Shown piece by piece: positions 18,090 through 27,567 of a DNA stretch of 35,629 nucleotides. The stretch's first letter is position 1. Every line of letters starts with the position of its first letter. Source of the DNA: Gammaproteobacteria bacterium (GTDB lineage: Bacteria > Pseudomonadota > Gammaproteobacteria > Pseudomonadales > Cellvibrionaceae). The stretch spans positions 1-35,629 of the forward strand of contig SYDJ01000130.1 in NCBI GenBank assembly GCA_005801205.1. Direction: 5' to 3'. A program made the translations under genes and the position numbers. The notes beneath the pieces are model-generated. The model was given only the letters and a program-made list of their open reading frames with translations, was not told the origin of the DNA and ran no database searches.

Positions 18090-19577
18090 ATGTTGTTTCT
18101 AGGTATTGATGTTGGAAGCTCCTCCACCAAATTATCTGTGCTCGATGGCAAAACCGGCAAATGCCTAGGCGCCTTGTCTTACCCTGAAACCGAGCTTGCC
18201 ATTGCCAGCCCAGAAGTTGGCTTTGCAGAGCAAGATCCAAGCGTGTGGTGGGATTGCATCCAGAAGGGCGCTGCTAAGCTTTTTGCCACGGGTAAGTTTG
18301 AGAGTAAACACATTCAAGCGATCGGGATCTCCTACCAAATGCACGGGTTGGTGGTGGTAGATGCTGAGCAGCAAGTGCTGCGCCCCTCCATTATTTGGTG
18401 TGATAGCCGTGCCGTTCCTCTGGGCAACGCCGCCTTGGCGGATATGGGCCGCGATTATTGTTTTGGCCATTTATTGAACTCACCTGGCAACTTCACTGCG
18501 GCCAAATTGCGTTGGGTGCAAGAAAATCAGCCTGAAATTTTTAGCAAAATTCACAAAGTTATGTTGCCCGGCGATTACATCGCCATGAAATTAACCGGTG
18601 AAATCACCACCACGGCTTCAGGTTTATCGGAAGGCACTTTGTGGGATTTCAAAGCGCAGCGTGTCGCTACCGAGTTGTTGGAGCATTGGGGAATTGATTC
18701 CTCCGTTATTCCTACCATTGTTCCCAGCTTTGGCGTGCAGGGCACCGTTAAAGCCGATGTTGCTGCAGCCTTAGGTTTGGGTAGTCATGTAAAAGTGTGC
18801 TATCGCGGTGGCGATCAGCCCAACAATGCTTTTAGTCTCAATGTGCTTGAGCCGGGCGAGGTGGCGGCAACGGCGGGAACATCGGGCGTTATTTATGGCG
18901 TGACCGATAAGCCAGCGGCAGATCTCGATTCGCGCGTAAATACCTTTTTGCATGTCACAAATACCGAAGCGCAAAAGCGCAACGGTGTTCTAGTCTGTGT
19001 AAATGGCTGTGGCCGGTTGTACTCTTGGTTGCGTCAAACGCTAAGTCAATCGGGCGCTACACCTTCTTATCCTTTGTTGAACAGTCTTGCTGAACACGTT
19101 GCGGTGGGCAGCGAGGGTTTGGTGTTTCATCCTTTCGGCAATGGCGCAGAGCGTATTTTCCAAAATCAAAATATCGGCGCGCAATTGCGCAATCTGGATT
19201 TTAACCGTCATGGCCTCGGTCACATGGTGCGTGCTGCGCAAGAGGGCATAGTGTTTTCGCTCAACCAAGGTTTCGATGTATTGAAATCCTTGGGCGGTAG
19301 TTGCGATGTGGTTCGCGCAGGCAAAGGCAATATGTTTTTGAGCGATGTGTTCACCCAAGCCTTTGCGAACACCACGCAAGCGGCAGTGGAATTATTTGAA
19401 ACCGATGGTGCCGAAGGCGCAGCGCGCGCAGCGGCTATTGGCTGTGGTTTTTATGTCTCTGCCAAAGAAGCCTTTGGTGGTTTAACACGTCTGGGCGTGG
19501 TTGAACCTAAACAGGCGCTCTTAGCTCAGTATCAAGATGCATATCAATATTGGGTGTCATTGTTGCCCACACAATAA
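18090..19577 (+). CDS. xylB: Xylulokinase
   Basis: FGGY kinase motifs: FLGIDVGSSSTKLSVLD, EVGFAEQDPSVWW, GISYQMHGLVVVD, LPGDYIAMKLTGE, YRGGDQPNNAFSLN, ATAGTSGVIYGV; adjacent to xylA. Confidence 0.93.
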   Translation: MLFLGIDVGSSSTKLSVLDGKTGKCLGALSYPETELAIASPEVGFAEQDPSVWWDCIQKGAAKLFATGKFESKHIQAIGISYQMHGLVVVDAEQQVLRPSIIWCDSRAVPLGNAALADMGRDYCFGHLLNSPGNFTAAKLRWVQENQPEIFSKIHKVMLPGDYIAMKLTGEITTTASGLSEGTLWDFKAQRVATELLEHWGIDSSVIPTIVPSFGVQGTVKADVAAALGLGSHVKVCYRGGDQPNNAFSLNVLEPGEVAATAGTSGVIYGVTDKPAADLDSRVNTFLHVTNTEAQKRNGVLVCVNGCGRLYSWLRQTLSQSGATPSYPLLNSLAEHVAVGSEGLVFHPFGNGAERIFQNQNIGAQLRNLDFNRHGLGHMVRAAQEGIVFSLNQGFDVLKSLGGSCDVVRAGKGNMFLSDVFTQAFANTTQAAVELFETDGAEGAARAAAIGCGFYVSAKEAFGGLTRLGVVEPKQALLAQYQDAYQYWVSLLPTQ

Positions 19578-19659
19578 ATAACAAAATCTACAAAAGTGTT
19601 AACGCTTTCCAGTTTAAAAAACAACATTCAATTTTTTAGAGCAAACGAGGTTAAACATC

Positions 19660-20991
19660 ATGAGTATTGTGCTTGGTAGTAAAGAATTTTTCCCCGGCAT
19701 TGGCAAAATCGCGTTTGAAGGTGCGGACTCTGACAATCCCTTAGCGTTCAAATACTACGATGAAAATCGTGTAGTCGCTGGCAAAACGCTGAAAGAGCAT
19801 TTCAGATTCGCTACTTGCTATTGGCACACGTTCTGCGGCGCTGGCCACGATCCTTTTGGCCCAGGCACTAAAGTATTCCCATGGTCTAGCACTGCTGATG
19901 CCGTTGCGCGCGCGCACGAAAAAATGGATGCCGCGTTTGAATTCATCACTAAACTCGGCACGCCTTACTACTGCTTCCACGATATAGATTTAATCGACGA
20001 AGGCAGCAGCCGCGCAGAAACCTCTAAGCGTTTGCAGGTGATTGTTGAATACGCCAAACAAAAACAAAAAGAATCTGGCGTGAAATTATTATGGGGCACA
20101 GCTAACCTGTTCTCTAACCCACGTTACATGAACGGCGCATCAACTAACCCAGATTTTAACGTTGTGGCCTATGCGGGCGCACAATTGAAAGATGCTTTAG
20201 ATGCAACTATTGCATTAAACGGCGAAAACTATGTGTTCTGGGGTGGTCGTGAAGGTTACATGAGCTTGCTCAATACGGATATGAAACGCGAACAAGAACA
20301 TATGGCGCGCTTCTTAACCATGGCTCGCGATTATGCGCGCGGCCAAGGCTTTAAAGGTACTTTCTTCATTGAGCCAAAACCCATGGAGCCTTCAAAGCAT
20401 CAATACGATTTCGATGCTGAAACCGTTATTGGTTTCTTGCGTCATCACGGTTTGGATAAAGATTTCAAATTAAATTTAGAAACCAACCACGCAACTTTAG
20501 CTGGCCACACTATGTGTCACGATATGCAAGCAGCGGCAAACGCTGGCATGTTGGGTTCATTGGATGCTAACCGTGGCGATTACCAAAACGCATGGGATAC
20601 CGATCAGTTCCCTTACAACATTAACGAAACAGTTGAGATGATGTTGGTGTTGTTGCGCAGCGGTGGTTTGCAAGGCGGCGGCGTAAACTTCGATGCAAAA
20701 GCACGTCGTAACTCTCCAGACTTTATCGATTTGTTCTACGGCCATATTGGCGGTATGGATACCTTTGCACGTGCGTTGATTATTGCCGATAGCTTGTTGC
20801 AACAATCGCCGTTGGAAGGCATGCGTAAAGAACGTTACTCATCATTTGATGCCGGAAACGGTTCAGCTTACGAACAAGGCAAATTAACCTTGCAGCAGCT
20901 GGCTGATATTGGCAATGCGGGTGGTGAAATCACCTTGCAAAGCGGTCGTCAAGAATTATACGAAAACGTTATCAATCGCTATATTCGTTAA
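19660..20991 (+). CDS. xylA: Xylose isomerase
   Basis: [105 protein letters not shown]. Confidence 0.97.
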   Translation: MSIVLGSKEFFPGIGKIAFEGADSDNPLAFKYYDENRVVAGKTLKEHFRFATCYWHTFCGAGHDPFGPGTKVFPWSSTADAVARAHEKMDAAFEFITKLGTPYYCFHDIDLIDEGSSRAETSKRLQVIVEYAKQKQKESGVKLLWGTANLFSNPRYMNGASTNPDFNVVAYAGAQLKDALDATIALNGENYVFWGGREGYMSLLNTDMKREQEHMARFLTMARDYARGQGFKGTFFIEPKPMEPSKHQYDFDAETVIGFLRHHGLDKDFKLNLETNHATLAGHTMCHDMQAAANAGMLGSLDANRGDYQNAWDTDQFPYNINETVEMMLVLLRSGGLQGGGVNFDAKARRNSPDFIDLFYGHIGGMDTFARALIIADSLLQQSPLEGMRKERYSSFDAGNGSAYEQGKLTLQQLADIGNAGGEITLQSGRQELYENVINRYIR

Positions 20992-21194
20992 TGCGATTGA
21001 GTGCCATTGTCTGTGCCTGCTTTTTTAATGCTTGGGTGTAAGTTCAGGTATTAAACATAACTGCCAGTCATGAAAGTGAATTCATTGTTTGTGATCGGCA
21101 GTTTACATTTTTGGTATTTGAAAATATAAAAAGTTCATGGCTGCAACATAACGAATAGTAAAAATACAGTTGACAATCCAGTAGAGGTAAACGA

Positions 21195-23639
21195 ATGAAA
21201 CTATATTCATCCAGCATTATAATTTTCCTTGTTGTAAGTATGGTTAGCGCTAGCATTTTTGCGGCTGAAGCTCCACTTTACAAAGATCCAAAACAAACTA
21301 CAGATACACGCGTGAAAGATTTATTGTCTCGAATGACATTAGAAGAAAAGGTCGCGCAACTTGAAACTGTATGGGAAAAAAGAAAGCAGCTTGAAACCGA
21401 TGGCGGTGAATTTACGGGTGAGCGCGCCAAAGAATTTTTAAGCTTGGGGATTGGTGAAATTGCGCGGCCAGCAGAAAACAAAAAGGCACCCAACAAAACC
21501 GCTTTGCAAACTGCCTTGTTTACCAATGCTATTCAAAAATGGGTGATCGAAAATACGCGTTTGGGAATTCCAGTGTTATTTCACGAAGAAGCGTTGCACG
21601 GGCATGTTGGCCGCAACTCCACCAGCTTTCCACAAGCAATTGGTTTGGCAAGTACGTGGGATCCAGAAATGCTGACACACATTTATTCAGTTACGGCGCA
21701 AGAAGTTCGTGCGCGCGGTGCGCATCAAGCATTGGCGCCCATTCTGGATGTGGCGCGTGATCCTCGTTGGGGTCGCATTGAAGAAACCATGGGTGAAGAT
21801 CCCTATTTAATTGCAGCTATGGGGGTGGCCGGTATTAAAGGTTTTCAAGGCAGCGATAACGGCGTTGCAAAAAATCATGTGATTGCCACGCTTAAACATT
21901 TGGCGGGTCACGGTGAGCCTACCGGTGGTTTAAATACCGCGCCTACACCGATTGGTGAACGCGGTTTGCGCGAAACGTTTTTATTCCCCTTTGAAGCTGT
22001 GGTTAAGTTGTCGCATCCGCGCAGTGTCATGGCGTCTTACAATGAAATTGACGGTGTGCCTTCGCACGCTAACGGTAAAATGCTCAATGGTATTTTGCGT
22101 GGTGAATGGGGCTTTGACGGTTTATTGGTGAGTGACTATTACGCCATCAATGAATTAGTTAATCGCCATAACCTTGCAGCAGATCGTAAAGCTGCTGCAC
22201 TGATTGCTTTTAATGCCGGTGTGGATGTTGAAACGCCCGATGCAGATTCTTACCCACATCTTATCGATTTAGTCAAAGAGGGTAAGTTGACCGAAGCGCA
22301 AATAGATGTGGCAGTTGCACGGGTATTGCGTGAGAAATTTACTATGGGTTTGTTTGAAAATCCCTATGTAGAAACCAAAGGTGTCGATGCATTCGTTGGT
22401 AACGCGAAACATCGTGCTTTAGCGCAGCAAGCAGCAGAGAAAACAATTGTGCTCTTGAAAAATGATAAAAATATTCTTCCGCTAGATATTAAAAAGTTAA
22501 ACTCTATTGCCGTTATAGGCCCACATGTTAACGAAACCTTATTGGGTGGCTACAGCGATGTACCCAAGCAAACGGTGAGTGTCTTACAAGGCATAAAAGA
22601 ATACGTGGGTAATAAAGTACAAGTGAATTATGCGCAGGGCACTTTAATCACATTGGATAAATGGACTCCGGCACATGATTCTATTTCTGCTAACACCCGT
22701 TCAAAAGAGCGTTGGAATACCGATAAGGTAGACTTGGCAACACCTGCAGATACCAAGGGTATGATTGAAGAAGCCGTTGCTGCTGCGCAAAAAAGTGATG
22801 TGGCCTTAGTGGTAGTGGGCGATAACGAAGCGACTTCGCGCGAAGGTTGGGCCGAAGCGCATTTGGGTGATCGCACTGATTTAAATTTGTTGGGGCAGCA
22901 ACAAGAATTGGTGGACGCGATTTTGGCCACAGGTAAACCAACCATTGTATTGTTAAATAATGGTCGCCCACTTTCTATTGCAAAAATTGCAGAAACAGCA
23001 CCGGCAATTCTAGAAGGTTGGTATCTCGGTCAAGAAACTGGCCGCGCAGTTGCGCGGGTTTTATTTGGCGATGTAAATCCTAGTGGAAAATTACCTGTAT
23101 CCATCGCCCGTTCAGTTGGCCAATTACCTGTGTACTACAACTACAAGCCTGCTGCGAAACGCGGCTATGCTTTTGCCGAAACCACACCGCTTTATCCTTT
23201 TGGTTATGGCTTAAGTTACACGCAATTTAGTTACTCGGATTTCACTATTCATAAATCTGACGCTAAAGCGGGTGATGTTGTTGATGTCAGCGTAAAAGTC
23301 ACCAATACCGGTGCACGTGCCGGTGATGAAGTTGTACAGCTTTATATTCACGATGCAGTTGCCAGTTTGACTCGCCCTGTGAAAGAGTTGAAAGGTTTTA
23401 AGCGTATTAGTTTAAAAGCCAAAGAGTCTGCTGTTATTACCTTTAGTTTGGCGGTGAATCAATTAGGTTTTTACAATACCGACATGAAGTATGTTGTAGA
23501 GCCGGGTAAATTTGACGTTATGCTTGGCTCTTCATCGCAAGATATTCGCGCAACGGGTGAGTTTACTGTGGTGGGAGATGTAACTGATATCAGTCAGCAA
23601 AAGGTGTATTTCAGCGGTGTGAAAGTCGCTAAAAAATAA
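21195..23639 (+). CDS. GH3 family beta-xylosidase/beta-glucosidase, secreted
   Basis: Signal peptide; TRVKDLLSRMTLEEKVAQL, RWGRIEETMGEDPYL, VIATLKHLAGHGEPTGGLN, GLLVSDYYAI (nucleophile Asp), PFGYGLSYTQF, fibronectin-III-like C-terminus. Confidence 0.92.
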   Translation: MKLYSSSIIIFLVVSMVSASIFAAEAPLYKDPKQTTDTRVKDLLSRMTLEEKVAQLETVWEKRKQLETDGGEFTGERAKEFLSLGIGEIARPAENKKAPNKTALQTALFTNAIQKWVIENTRLGIPVLFHEEALHGHVGRNSTSFPQAIGLASTWDPEMLTHIYSVTAQEVRARGAHQALAPILDVARDPRWGRIEETMGEDPYLIAAMGVAGIKGFQGSDNGVAKNHVIATLKHLAGHGEPTGGLNTAPTPIGERGLRETFLFPFEAVVKLSHPRSVMASYNEIDGVPSHANGKMLNGILRGEWGFDGLLVSDYYAINELVNRHNLAADRKAAALIAFNAGVDVETPDADSYPHLIDLVKEGKLTEAQIDVAVARVLREKFTMGLFENPYVETKGVDAFVGNAKHRALAQQAAEKTIVLLKNDKNILPLDIKKLNSIAVIGPHVNETLLGGYSDVPKQTVSVLQGIKEYVGNKVQVNYAQGTLITLDKWTPAHDSISANTRSKERWNTDKVDLATPADTKGMIEEAVAAAQKSDVALVVVGDNEATSREGWAEAHLGDRTDLNLLGQQQELVDAILATGKPTIVLLNNGRPLSIAKIAETAPAILEGWYLGQETGRAVARVLFGDVNPSGKLPVSIARSVGQLPVYYNYKPAAKRGYAFAETTPLYPFGYGLSYTQFSYSDFTIHKSDAKAGDVVDVSVKVTNTGARAGDEVVQLYIHDAVASLTRPVKELKGFKRISLKAKESAVITFSLAVNQLGFYNTDMKYVVEPGKFDVMLGSSSQDIRATGEFTVVGDVTDISQQKVYFSGVKVAKK

Positions 23640-23657
23640 ATCTAAATATCTTCTGTT

Positions 23658-23687
23658 AAAAACCGCAGCGGGTCTGCGGTTTTTTTA
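23658..23687. terminator. Rho-independent terminator after the GH3 gene, also serving the convergent EamA gene
   Basis: AAAAACCGCAG-cgggt-CTGCGGTTTTTTT. Confidence 0.88.
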
Positions 23688-23697
23688 TGGACTCTTG

Positions 23698-24600
23698 TTA
23701 TTTTTTATTCGCTCGTTTCTTGAACTTCCAGCCGCTCGAAATCAAAACGCCCGCCAATACTAATAACATGCCTAGTACTTGCACGATATTGGGTATAGAG
23801 CCAAATACCAAGCTCACTAGCAGTGTAAAAACCGGGACTAAATTAAAAGCAATCGCGGATTTTTCTGGCCCTAAAAAGTAAACACCTTTAAGCCAATAAA
23901 TATAAGCCAATACTGAGCCGCATACACCCATGTACATTAAAATGCTGTGGGTGGTAAATGAAAGTTGAGGTATATCTGTAAGTGGTTGCTCCAACAATAG
24001 CGCAGCAATAATTAATGCGACTGCGCCTATGCTGACGGTCCAGCGTGCAAATTGTAGTGAGGGAATATGTGGCGCGTATTTTTTTGAGCCCACGCTGTAC
24101 AGGCTCCACACAAAACAGGCCAGCAGCATCCATAAATCACCTACTGCGCTGTGCAGCAAACTAAAATGCCCGCCGGTAATAACAAAAACGACACCAATGA
24201 AAGCGATTAGCATACCGAGATATTGGTGCGCGCCAATACGCACTTTTAGCATGACCACGGAAAGTAGTGTAGAAAGCATAGGTGACAGCGCCATGATTAA
24301 CGCGGCGTTGAGTGCCGAAGTCGTATGCATTGCGGTAAAAAACGCATAGTTGAAGCCAAATACACCGATAACGCCTAGAGGTATTAGAATGAAGGCATCG
24401 CTGGCTGCAAGTTGTGACTCAGCTTTACCAAAACTAAAACGAATTGCCCAAAATAACATCAGCGCTATTGCAAATCGTTCAGCGGCAGCGGTTAATGGCG
24501 TAACATCGCCCGCGACGGCATGGCCGGCATTGAAATTACTGCCCCAAAAAAATGTACTAATAATAACCATTAGCCAAATACGGCCGGATGTTGACTTCAT
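23698..24600 (-). CDS. EamA/DMT family transporter
   Basis: Ten-TM hydrophobic pattern, FFWGSNFNAGHAVAG, two-repeat EamA architecture, SAIAFNLVPVFTLLVSLVFG. Confidence 0.85.
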   Translation of the reverse strand: MKSTSGRIWLMVIISTFFWGSNFNAGHAVAGDVTPLTAAAERFAIALMLFWAIRFSFGKAESQLAASDAFILIPLGVIGVFGFNYAFFTAMHTTSALNAALIMALSPMLSTLLSVVMLKVRIGAHQYLGMLIAFIGVVFVITGGHFSLLHSAVGDLWMLLACFVWSLYSVGSKKYAPHIPSLQFARWTVSIGAVALIIAALLLEQPLTDIPQLSFTTHSILMYMGVCGSVLAYIYWLKGVYFLGPEKSAIAFNLVPVFTLLVSLVFGSIPNIVQVLGMLLVLAGVLISSGWKFKKRANKK

Positions 24601-24722
24601 TACTCTGCTCTGTGTTGGTTGAAAACTAGGAGGGCATTATAGAGATAAGCCGCTTTAAACATATATTTTTGTTTTTCCAAGTGGCATTAGTGTTTAGCAA
24701 TTTGATTTTTAAGGTATAGCAA

Positions 24723-25259
24723 ATGAAAAACTTTACAGAAGTAGATCCCTTTAAGCCTGAACTTGTAGCTGCCCGCAAGCGTGCGAAATTACTCTGCCAA
24801 CAATTGAATGCACTGCGTGCCGATCAGCACAAGGCGCGCAAGCCTATCTATAAAGAATTATTTGGCAAAGTATCCACTGCGTATATAGAGCCTAATTTTT
24901 TCTGCGATTACGGCAGCAATATATTTTTAGGTGAAAGTTTTTACGCCAACCACAACTGTGTCATTTTAGATGTAGGTGAAATTCATATTGGTGATCGAGT
25001 TTTATTTGGACCAAGCGTGCAACTTTACGGTACAACCCATCCGCTAGATCCTATAGAGCGTGCGAGCGGGAAAGAATTTTGTGCGCCTATTGTTATTGGT
25101 GATGATTGTTGGATTGGCGGTGGCGCTATCATTATGGCGGGCGTTACCATCGGCAAAAGATCTGTAATTGGTGCGGGGGGTGTAGTCACACAAGATATTC
25201 CCGCTGGAGTGGTGGCGGTTGGCAATCCTTGCCGCGTATTAAAATCCGTGGAGAAATAA
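24723..25259 (+). CDS. Sugar O-acetyltransferase (maltose/galactoside acetyltransferase type, left-handed beta helix)
   Basis: FFCDYGSNIFLGESFYANHNCVILDVGEIHIGDRVLFGPSVQLYGTTHPLD, IGDDCWIGGGAIIMAGVTIGKRSVIGAGGVVTQDIP, NPCRVLK. Confidence 0.92.
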   Translation: MKNFTEVDPFKPELVAARKRAKLLCQQLNALRADQHKARKPIYKELFGKVSTAYIEPNFFCDYGSNIFLGESFYANHNCVILDVGEIHIGDRVLFGPSVQLYGTTHPLDPIERASGKEFCAPIVIGDDCWIGGGAIIMAGVTIGKRSVIGAGGVVTQDIPAGVVAVGNPCRVLKSVEK

Positions 25260-25308
25260 CACTTCTTAATTTAATTGTTCTCCACTAAATCCTCGATAGG
25301 AGATAAAT

Positions 25309-26130
25309 ATGAAAATAAATAAAAAACATGCGCTAATACGTTTTATTGTGGCGGGCTTATTGTTGGCATCAACCACCTACGCCGATGATGCTGCGCAAGC
25401 ATTTAAGTGGCCTAAGGGTCAAAAGGCGGCCGTGAGTTTGGCTTACGATGATGCGCTAAATTCACAGTTGGATCATGCGATTCCCGCGCTCAACAAATTC
25501 GGTTTAAGGGGGACTTTTTATCTGCAGCTTTTCAACCCTGTTGTTGATCAACGTTTGGCTGAATGGCGCGCAGCGGCTAAAAAGGGCCACGAGTTAGGTA
25601 ATCACACCTTGTTTCATCAATGCTCAAAATCAAAGCCTGGCCGCGACTGGGTGGGTGTGCATCGCGACTTGGATAAGATGAGCGTTGAGCAAATGAAAGA
25701 CCAAGTGATTATGGCGAACACCATGTTGTACTCCATCGACGGCAAGCGAGATCGTACCTTTACTGCGCCCTGTCTTGATAAGGAGGCGGGCGGTAAAAAT
25801 TATATTGATGCCGTTAAATCAGAATTTGTTGCCATCAAGCTGGAAAGCGGTAACGTCGTTCCCGATATGAACAAGCTGGATCCCTATGCGGTTCCCGTGG
25901 CCTTCCCAGCGGATGCAACAGGTCAGCAACTGATTGATATAGTCAAAGAAGCCGCCGCTAAAGGTACCATGGCGAACTTTACTTTCCATGGTGTAGGTGG
26001 TGATCACTTAAGTGTGACAGTGGAAGCGCATGAAGAATTGCTGAAATATTTAGCGGCTAATAAAAATATTTACTGGGTAGATACGTTTGTGAATCAAATG
26101 AAATATGTGAAAGCGAATCAGAAGAAATAA
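25309..26130 (+). CDS. Secreted polysaccharide deacetylase family (CE4-like) protein
   Basis: Signal peptide, AAVSLAYDDALNSQLDHAIPALNKFGLRGTFYL, KGHELGNHTLFH, FTFHGVGGDHLSV. Confidence 0.82.
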   Translation: MKINKKHALIRFIVAGLLLASTTYADDAAQAFKWPKGQKAAVSLAYDDALNSQLDHAIPALNKFGLRGTFYLQLFNPVVDQRLAEWRAAAKKGHELGNHTLFHQCSKSKPGRDWVGVHRDLDKMSVEQMKDQVIMANTMLYSIDGKRDRTFTAPCLDKEAGGKNYIDAVKSEFVAIKLESGNVVPDMNKLDPYAVPVAFPADATGQQLIDIVKEAAAKGTMANFTFHGVGGDHLSVTVEAHEELLKYLAANKNIYWVDTFVNQMKYVKANQKK

Positions 26131-26156
26131 GTCTGCGCTAGCTGCAATGCTCAATC

Positions 26157-26193
26157 AAAAAGGGTGGTCTGTGCGAGCAGGTCGCCCTTTTTT
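26157..26193 (+). terminator. Terminator after the CE4-like gene
   Basis: AAAAAGGG...CTG-tgcgag-CAG...CCCTTTTTT with an internal loop. Confidence 0.65.
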
Positions 26194-26312
26194 CTTTATA
26201 GACTTAGCTTAAAAATTACCGATAAGCGAATAACTGTGTAAGAATGCCTAACTGTTTCCGTCATGGTGATAGCGGATACGGCAATTTTTTTCACCTTAAA
26301 GAAGAATGTAAT

Positions 26313-26519
26313 ATGAGTAAAGGTACAGTTAAGTGGTTTGATGCGACTAAAGGTTTCGGTTTCATTACCCCTGAAGACGGTAGCAAAGATTTGTTTGTTC
26401 ACCACTCTGAAATTCAAGCTGGCGGTGGTTATGCCACGTTAAATGAAGGCCAAGCGGTTGAATTTGATGTTGGCCAAGGTCAAAAAGGCCCATGTGCTAA
26501 TAAAGTGCGCCCCATCTAA
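26313..26519 (+). CDS. Cold-shock protein, CspA family
   Basis: [38 protein letters not shown]1 and RNP2 motifs. Internal ATG preferred over the 26244 start. Confidence 0.96.
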   Translation: MSKGTVKWFDATKGFGFITPEDGSKDLFVHHSEIQAGGGYATLNEGQAVEFDVGQGQKGPCANKVRPI

Positions 26520-26546
26520 CAACCTGTTAGATAGTTGGACACAATC

Positions 26547-26601
26547 ATTACGTCTAAACACCGGTGTGGCTTCAGTGTTTGGTGCTTTAGGCGTAATTTT
26601 C
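26547..26601 (+). terminator. Long hairpin plus T run downstream of the cold-shock gene
   Basis: ATTACGtCTAAA-CACC ... GGTG-cTTTAGgCGTAAT followed by TTTTC. Confidence 0.55.
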
Positions 26602-26643
26602 TGCTCATAATGACTCTGCTAAACCTTACTCTACTCTTTAAAA

Positions 26644-27561
26644 CTAGCTTTTCGCTAAACATTTAATCGCAATAGCGGCAGCGGAAGTCCTATTCTCAAC
26701 CCCAAGTTTGCGAAACACCTGTTCCAAGTGTTTATTCACCGTGCGCGGGCTCATATCTAAGATTTGGCCAATTTCGCGATTGGTTTTTCCGTTGGCAATC
26801 CATAAAAGTACATCAGCCTCTCGCCCCGTTACGCCAAATTGTTCTTTGAGTGCGTGTGTATCGTCAGCCGGTTTGTGAGGATTGGATAAGCGCAATAAGT
26901 ATTCGCGGTTATCAATCAGATTGAGCATTTCAATGGTTAATGGTTGTAATAAATGTGGCAGTTTTAAATGATGCCCCGTTTCTGGTTTGTGCTTTAACCA
27001 ATCTGCTAGCACCGATGCTAAGCGTAAGTTCAGCGCTTCAATATCGTGTTCACTTTCTGCAGACGCTAATAATTGATTTACTTGCGGCGTTGCCCACAAT
27101 AATTGTCCGTTTAAATCGACTGTAAATAAATATTGCCCAGCCGTGTCTAATGCCATACGCGCGCTTTGGGTCATGCGTGCATTAGTAAGGTGAACGCGCA
27201 TACGGGCGATAATCTCATCGGCATTAATCGGTTTGGTTACATAATCTACGCCGCCAGCAGTGAGCCCCATCACCACGTGTTCGGTGTCGCTTAATCCGGT
27301 CATAAAAATAATGGGTACATCGACGAGTTGTGGGTTTAGTTTTAATTGCTTACAGGTTTCAAAGCCGTCCATGTTGGGCATTATGGCATCGAGTAAAATA
27401 ATATCTGGCTTAATATTTTTAGTGATGGTTAATGCTTGCGACCCTTCTAGTGCAACTAATACGGTAAACCCTGCCTCTTCAAGCACGTCATTGAGCATAT
27501 GAATACTTTCTATGCTGTCATCAATAACCAGTACGACGTTACGTTCTTGCTTGCTGCTCAT
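26644..27561 (-). CDS. Response regulator, receiver domain plus C-terminal LuxR-type HTH
   Basis: VVLVIDDSIESIHMLNDVLEEAG, DIILLDAIMPNMDGFE, FMTGLSD, VTKPINADEI; C-terminal FGVTGREADVLLWIANGKTNREIGQILDMSPRTVNKHLEQVFRKLGVENRTSAA. Confidence 0.92.
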   Translation of the reverse strand: MSSKQERNVVLVIDDSIESIHMLNDVLEEAGFTVLVALEGSQALTITKNIKPDIILLDAIMPNMDGFETCKQLKLNPQLVDVPIIFMTGLSDTEHVVMGLTAGGVDYVTKPINADEIIARMRVHLTNARMTQSARMALDTAGQYLFTVDLNGQLLWATPQVNQLLASAESEHDIEALNLRLASVLADWLKHKPETGHHLKLPHLLQPLTIEMLNLIDNREYLLRLSNPHKPADDTHALKEQFGVTGREADVLLWIANGKTNREIGQILDMSPRTVNKHLEQVFRKLGVENRTSAAAIAIKCLAKS

Positions 27562-27567
27562 GATGAG

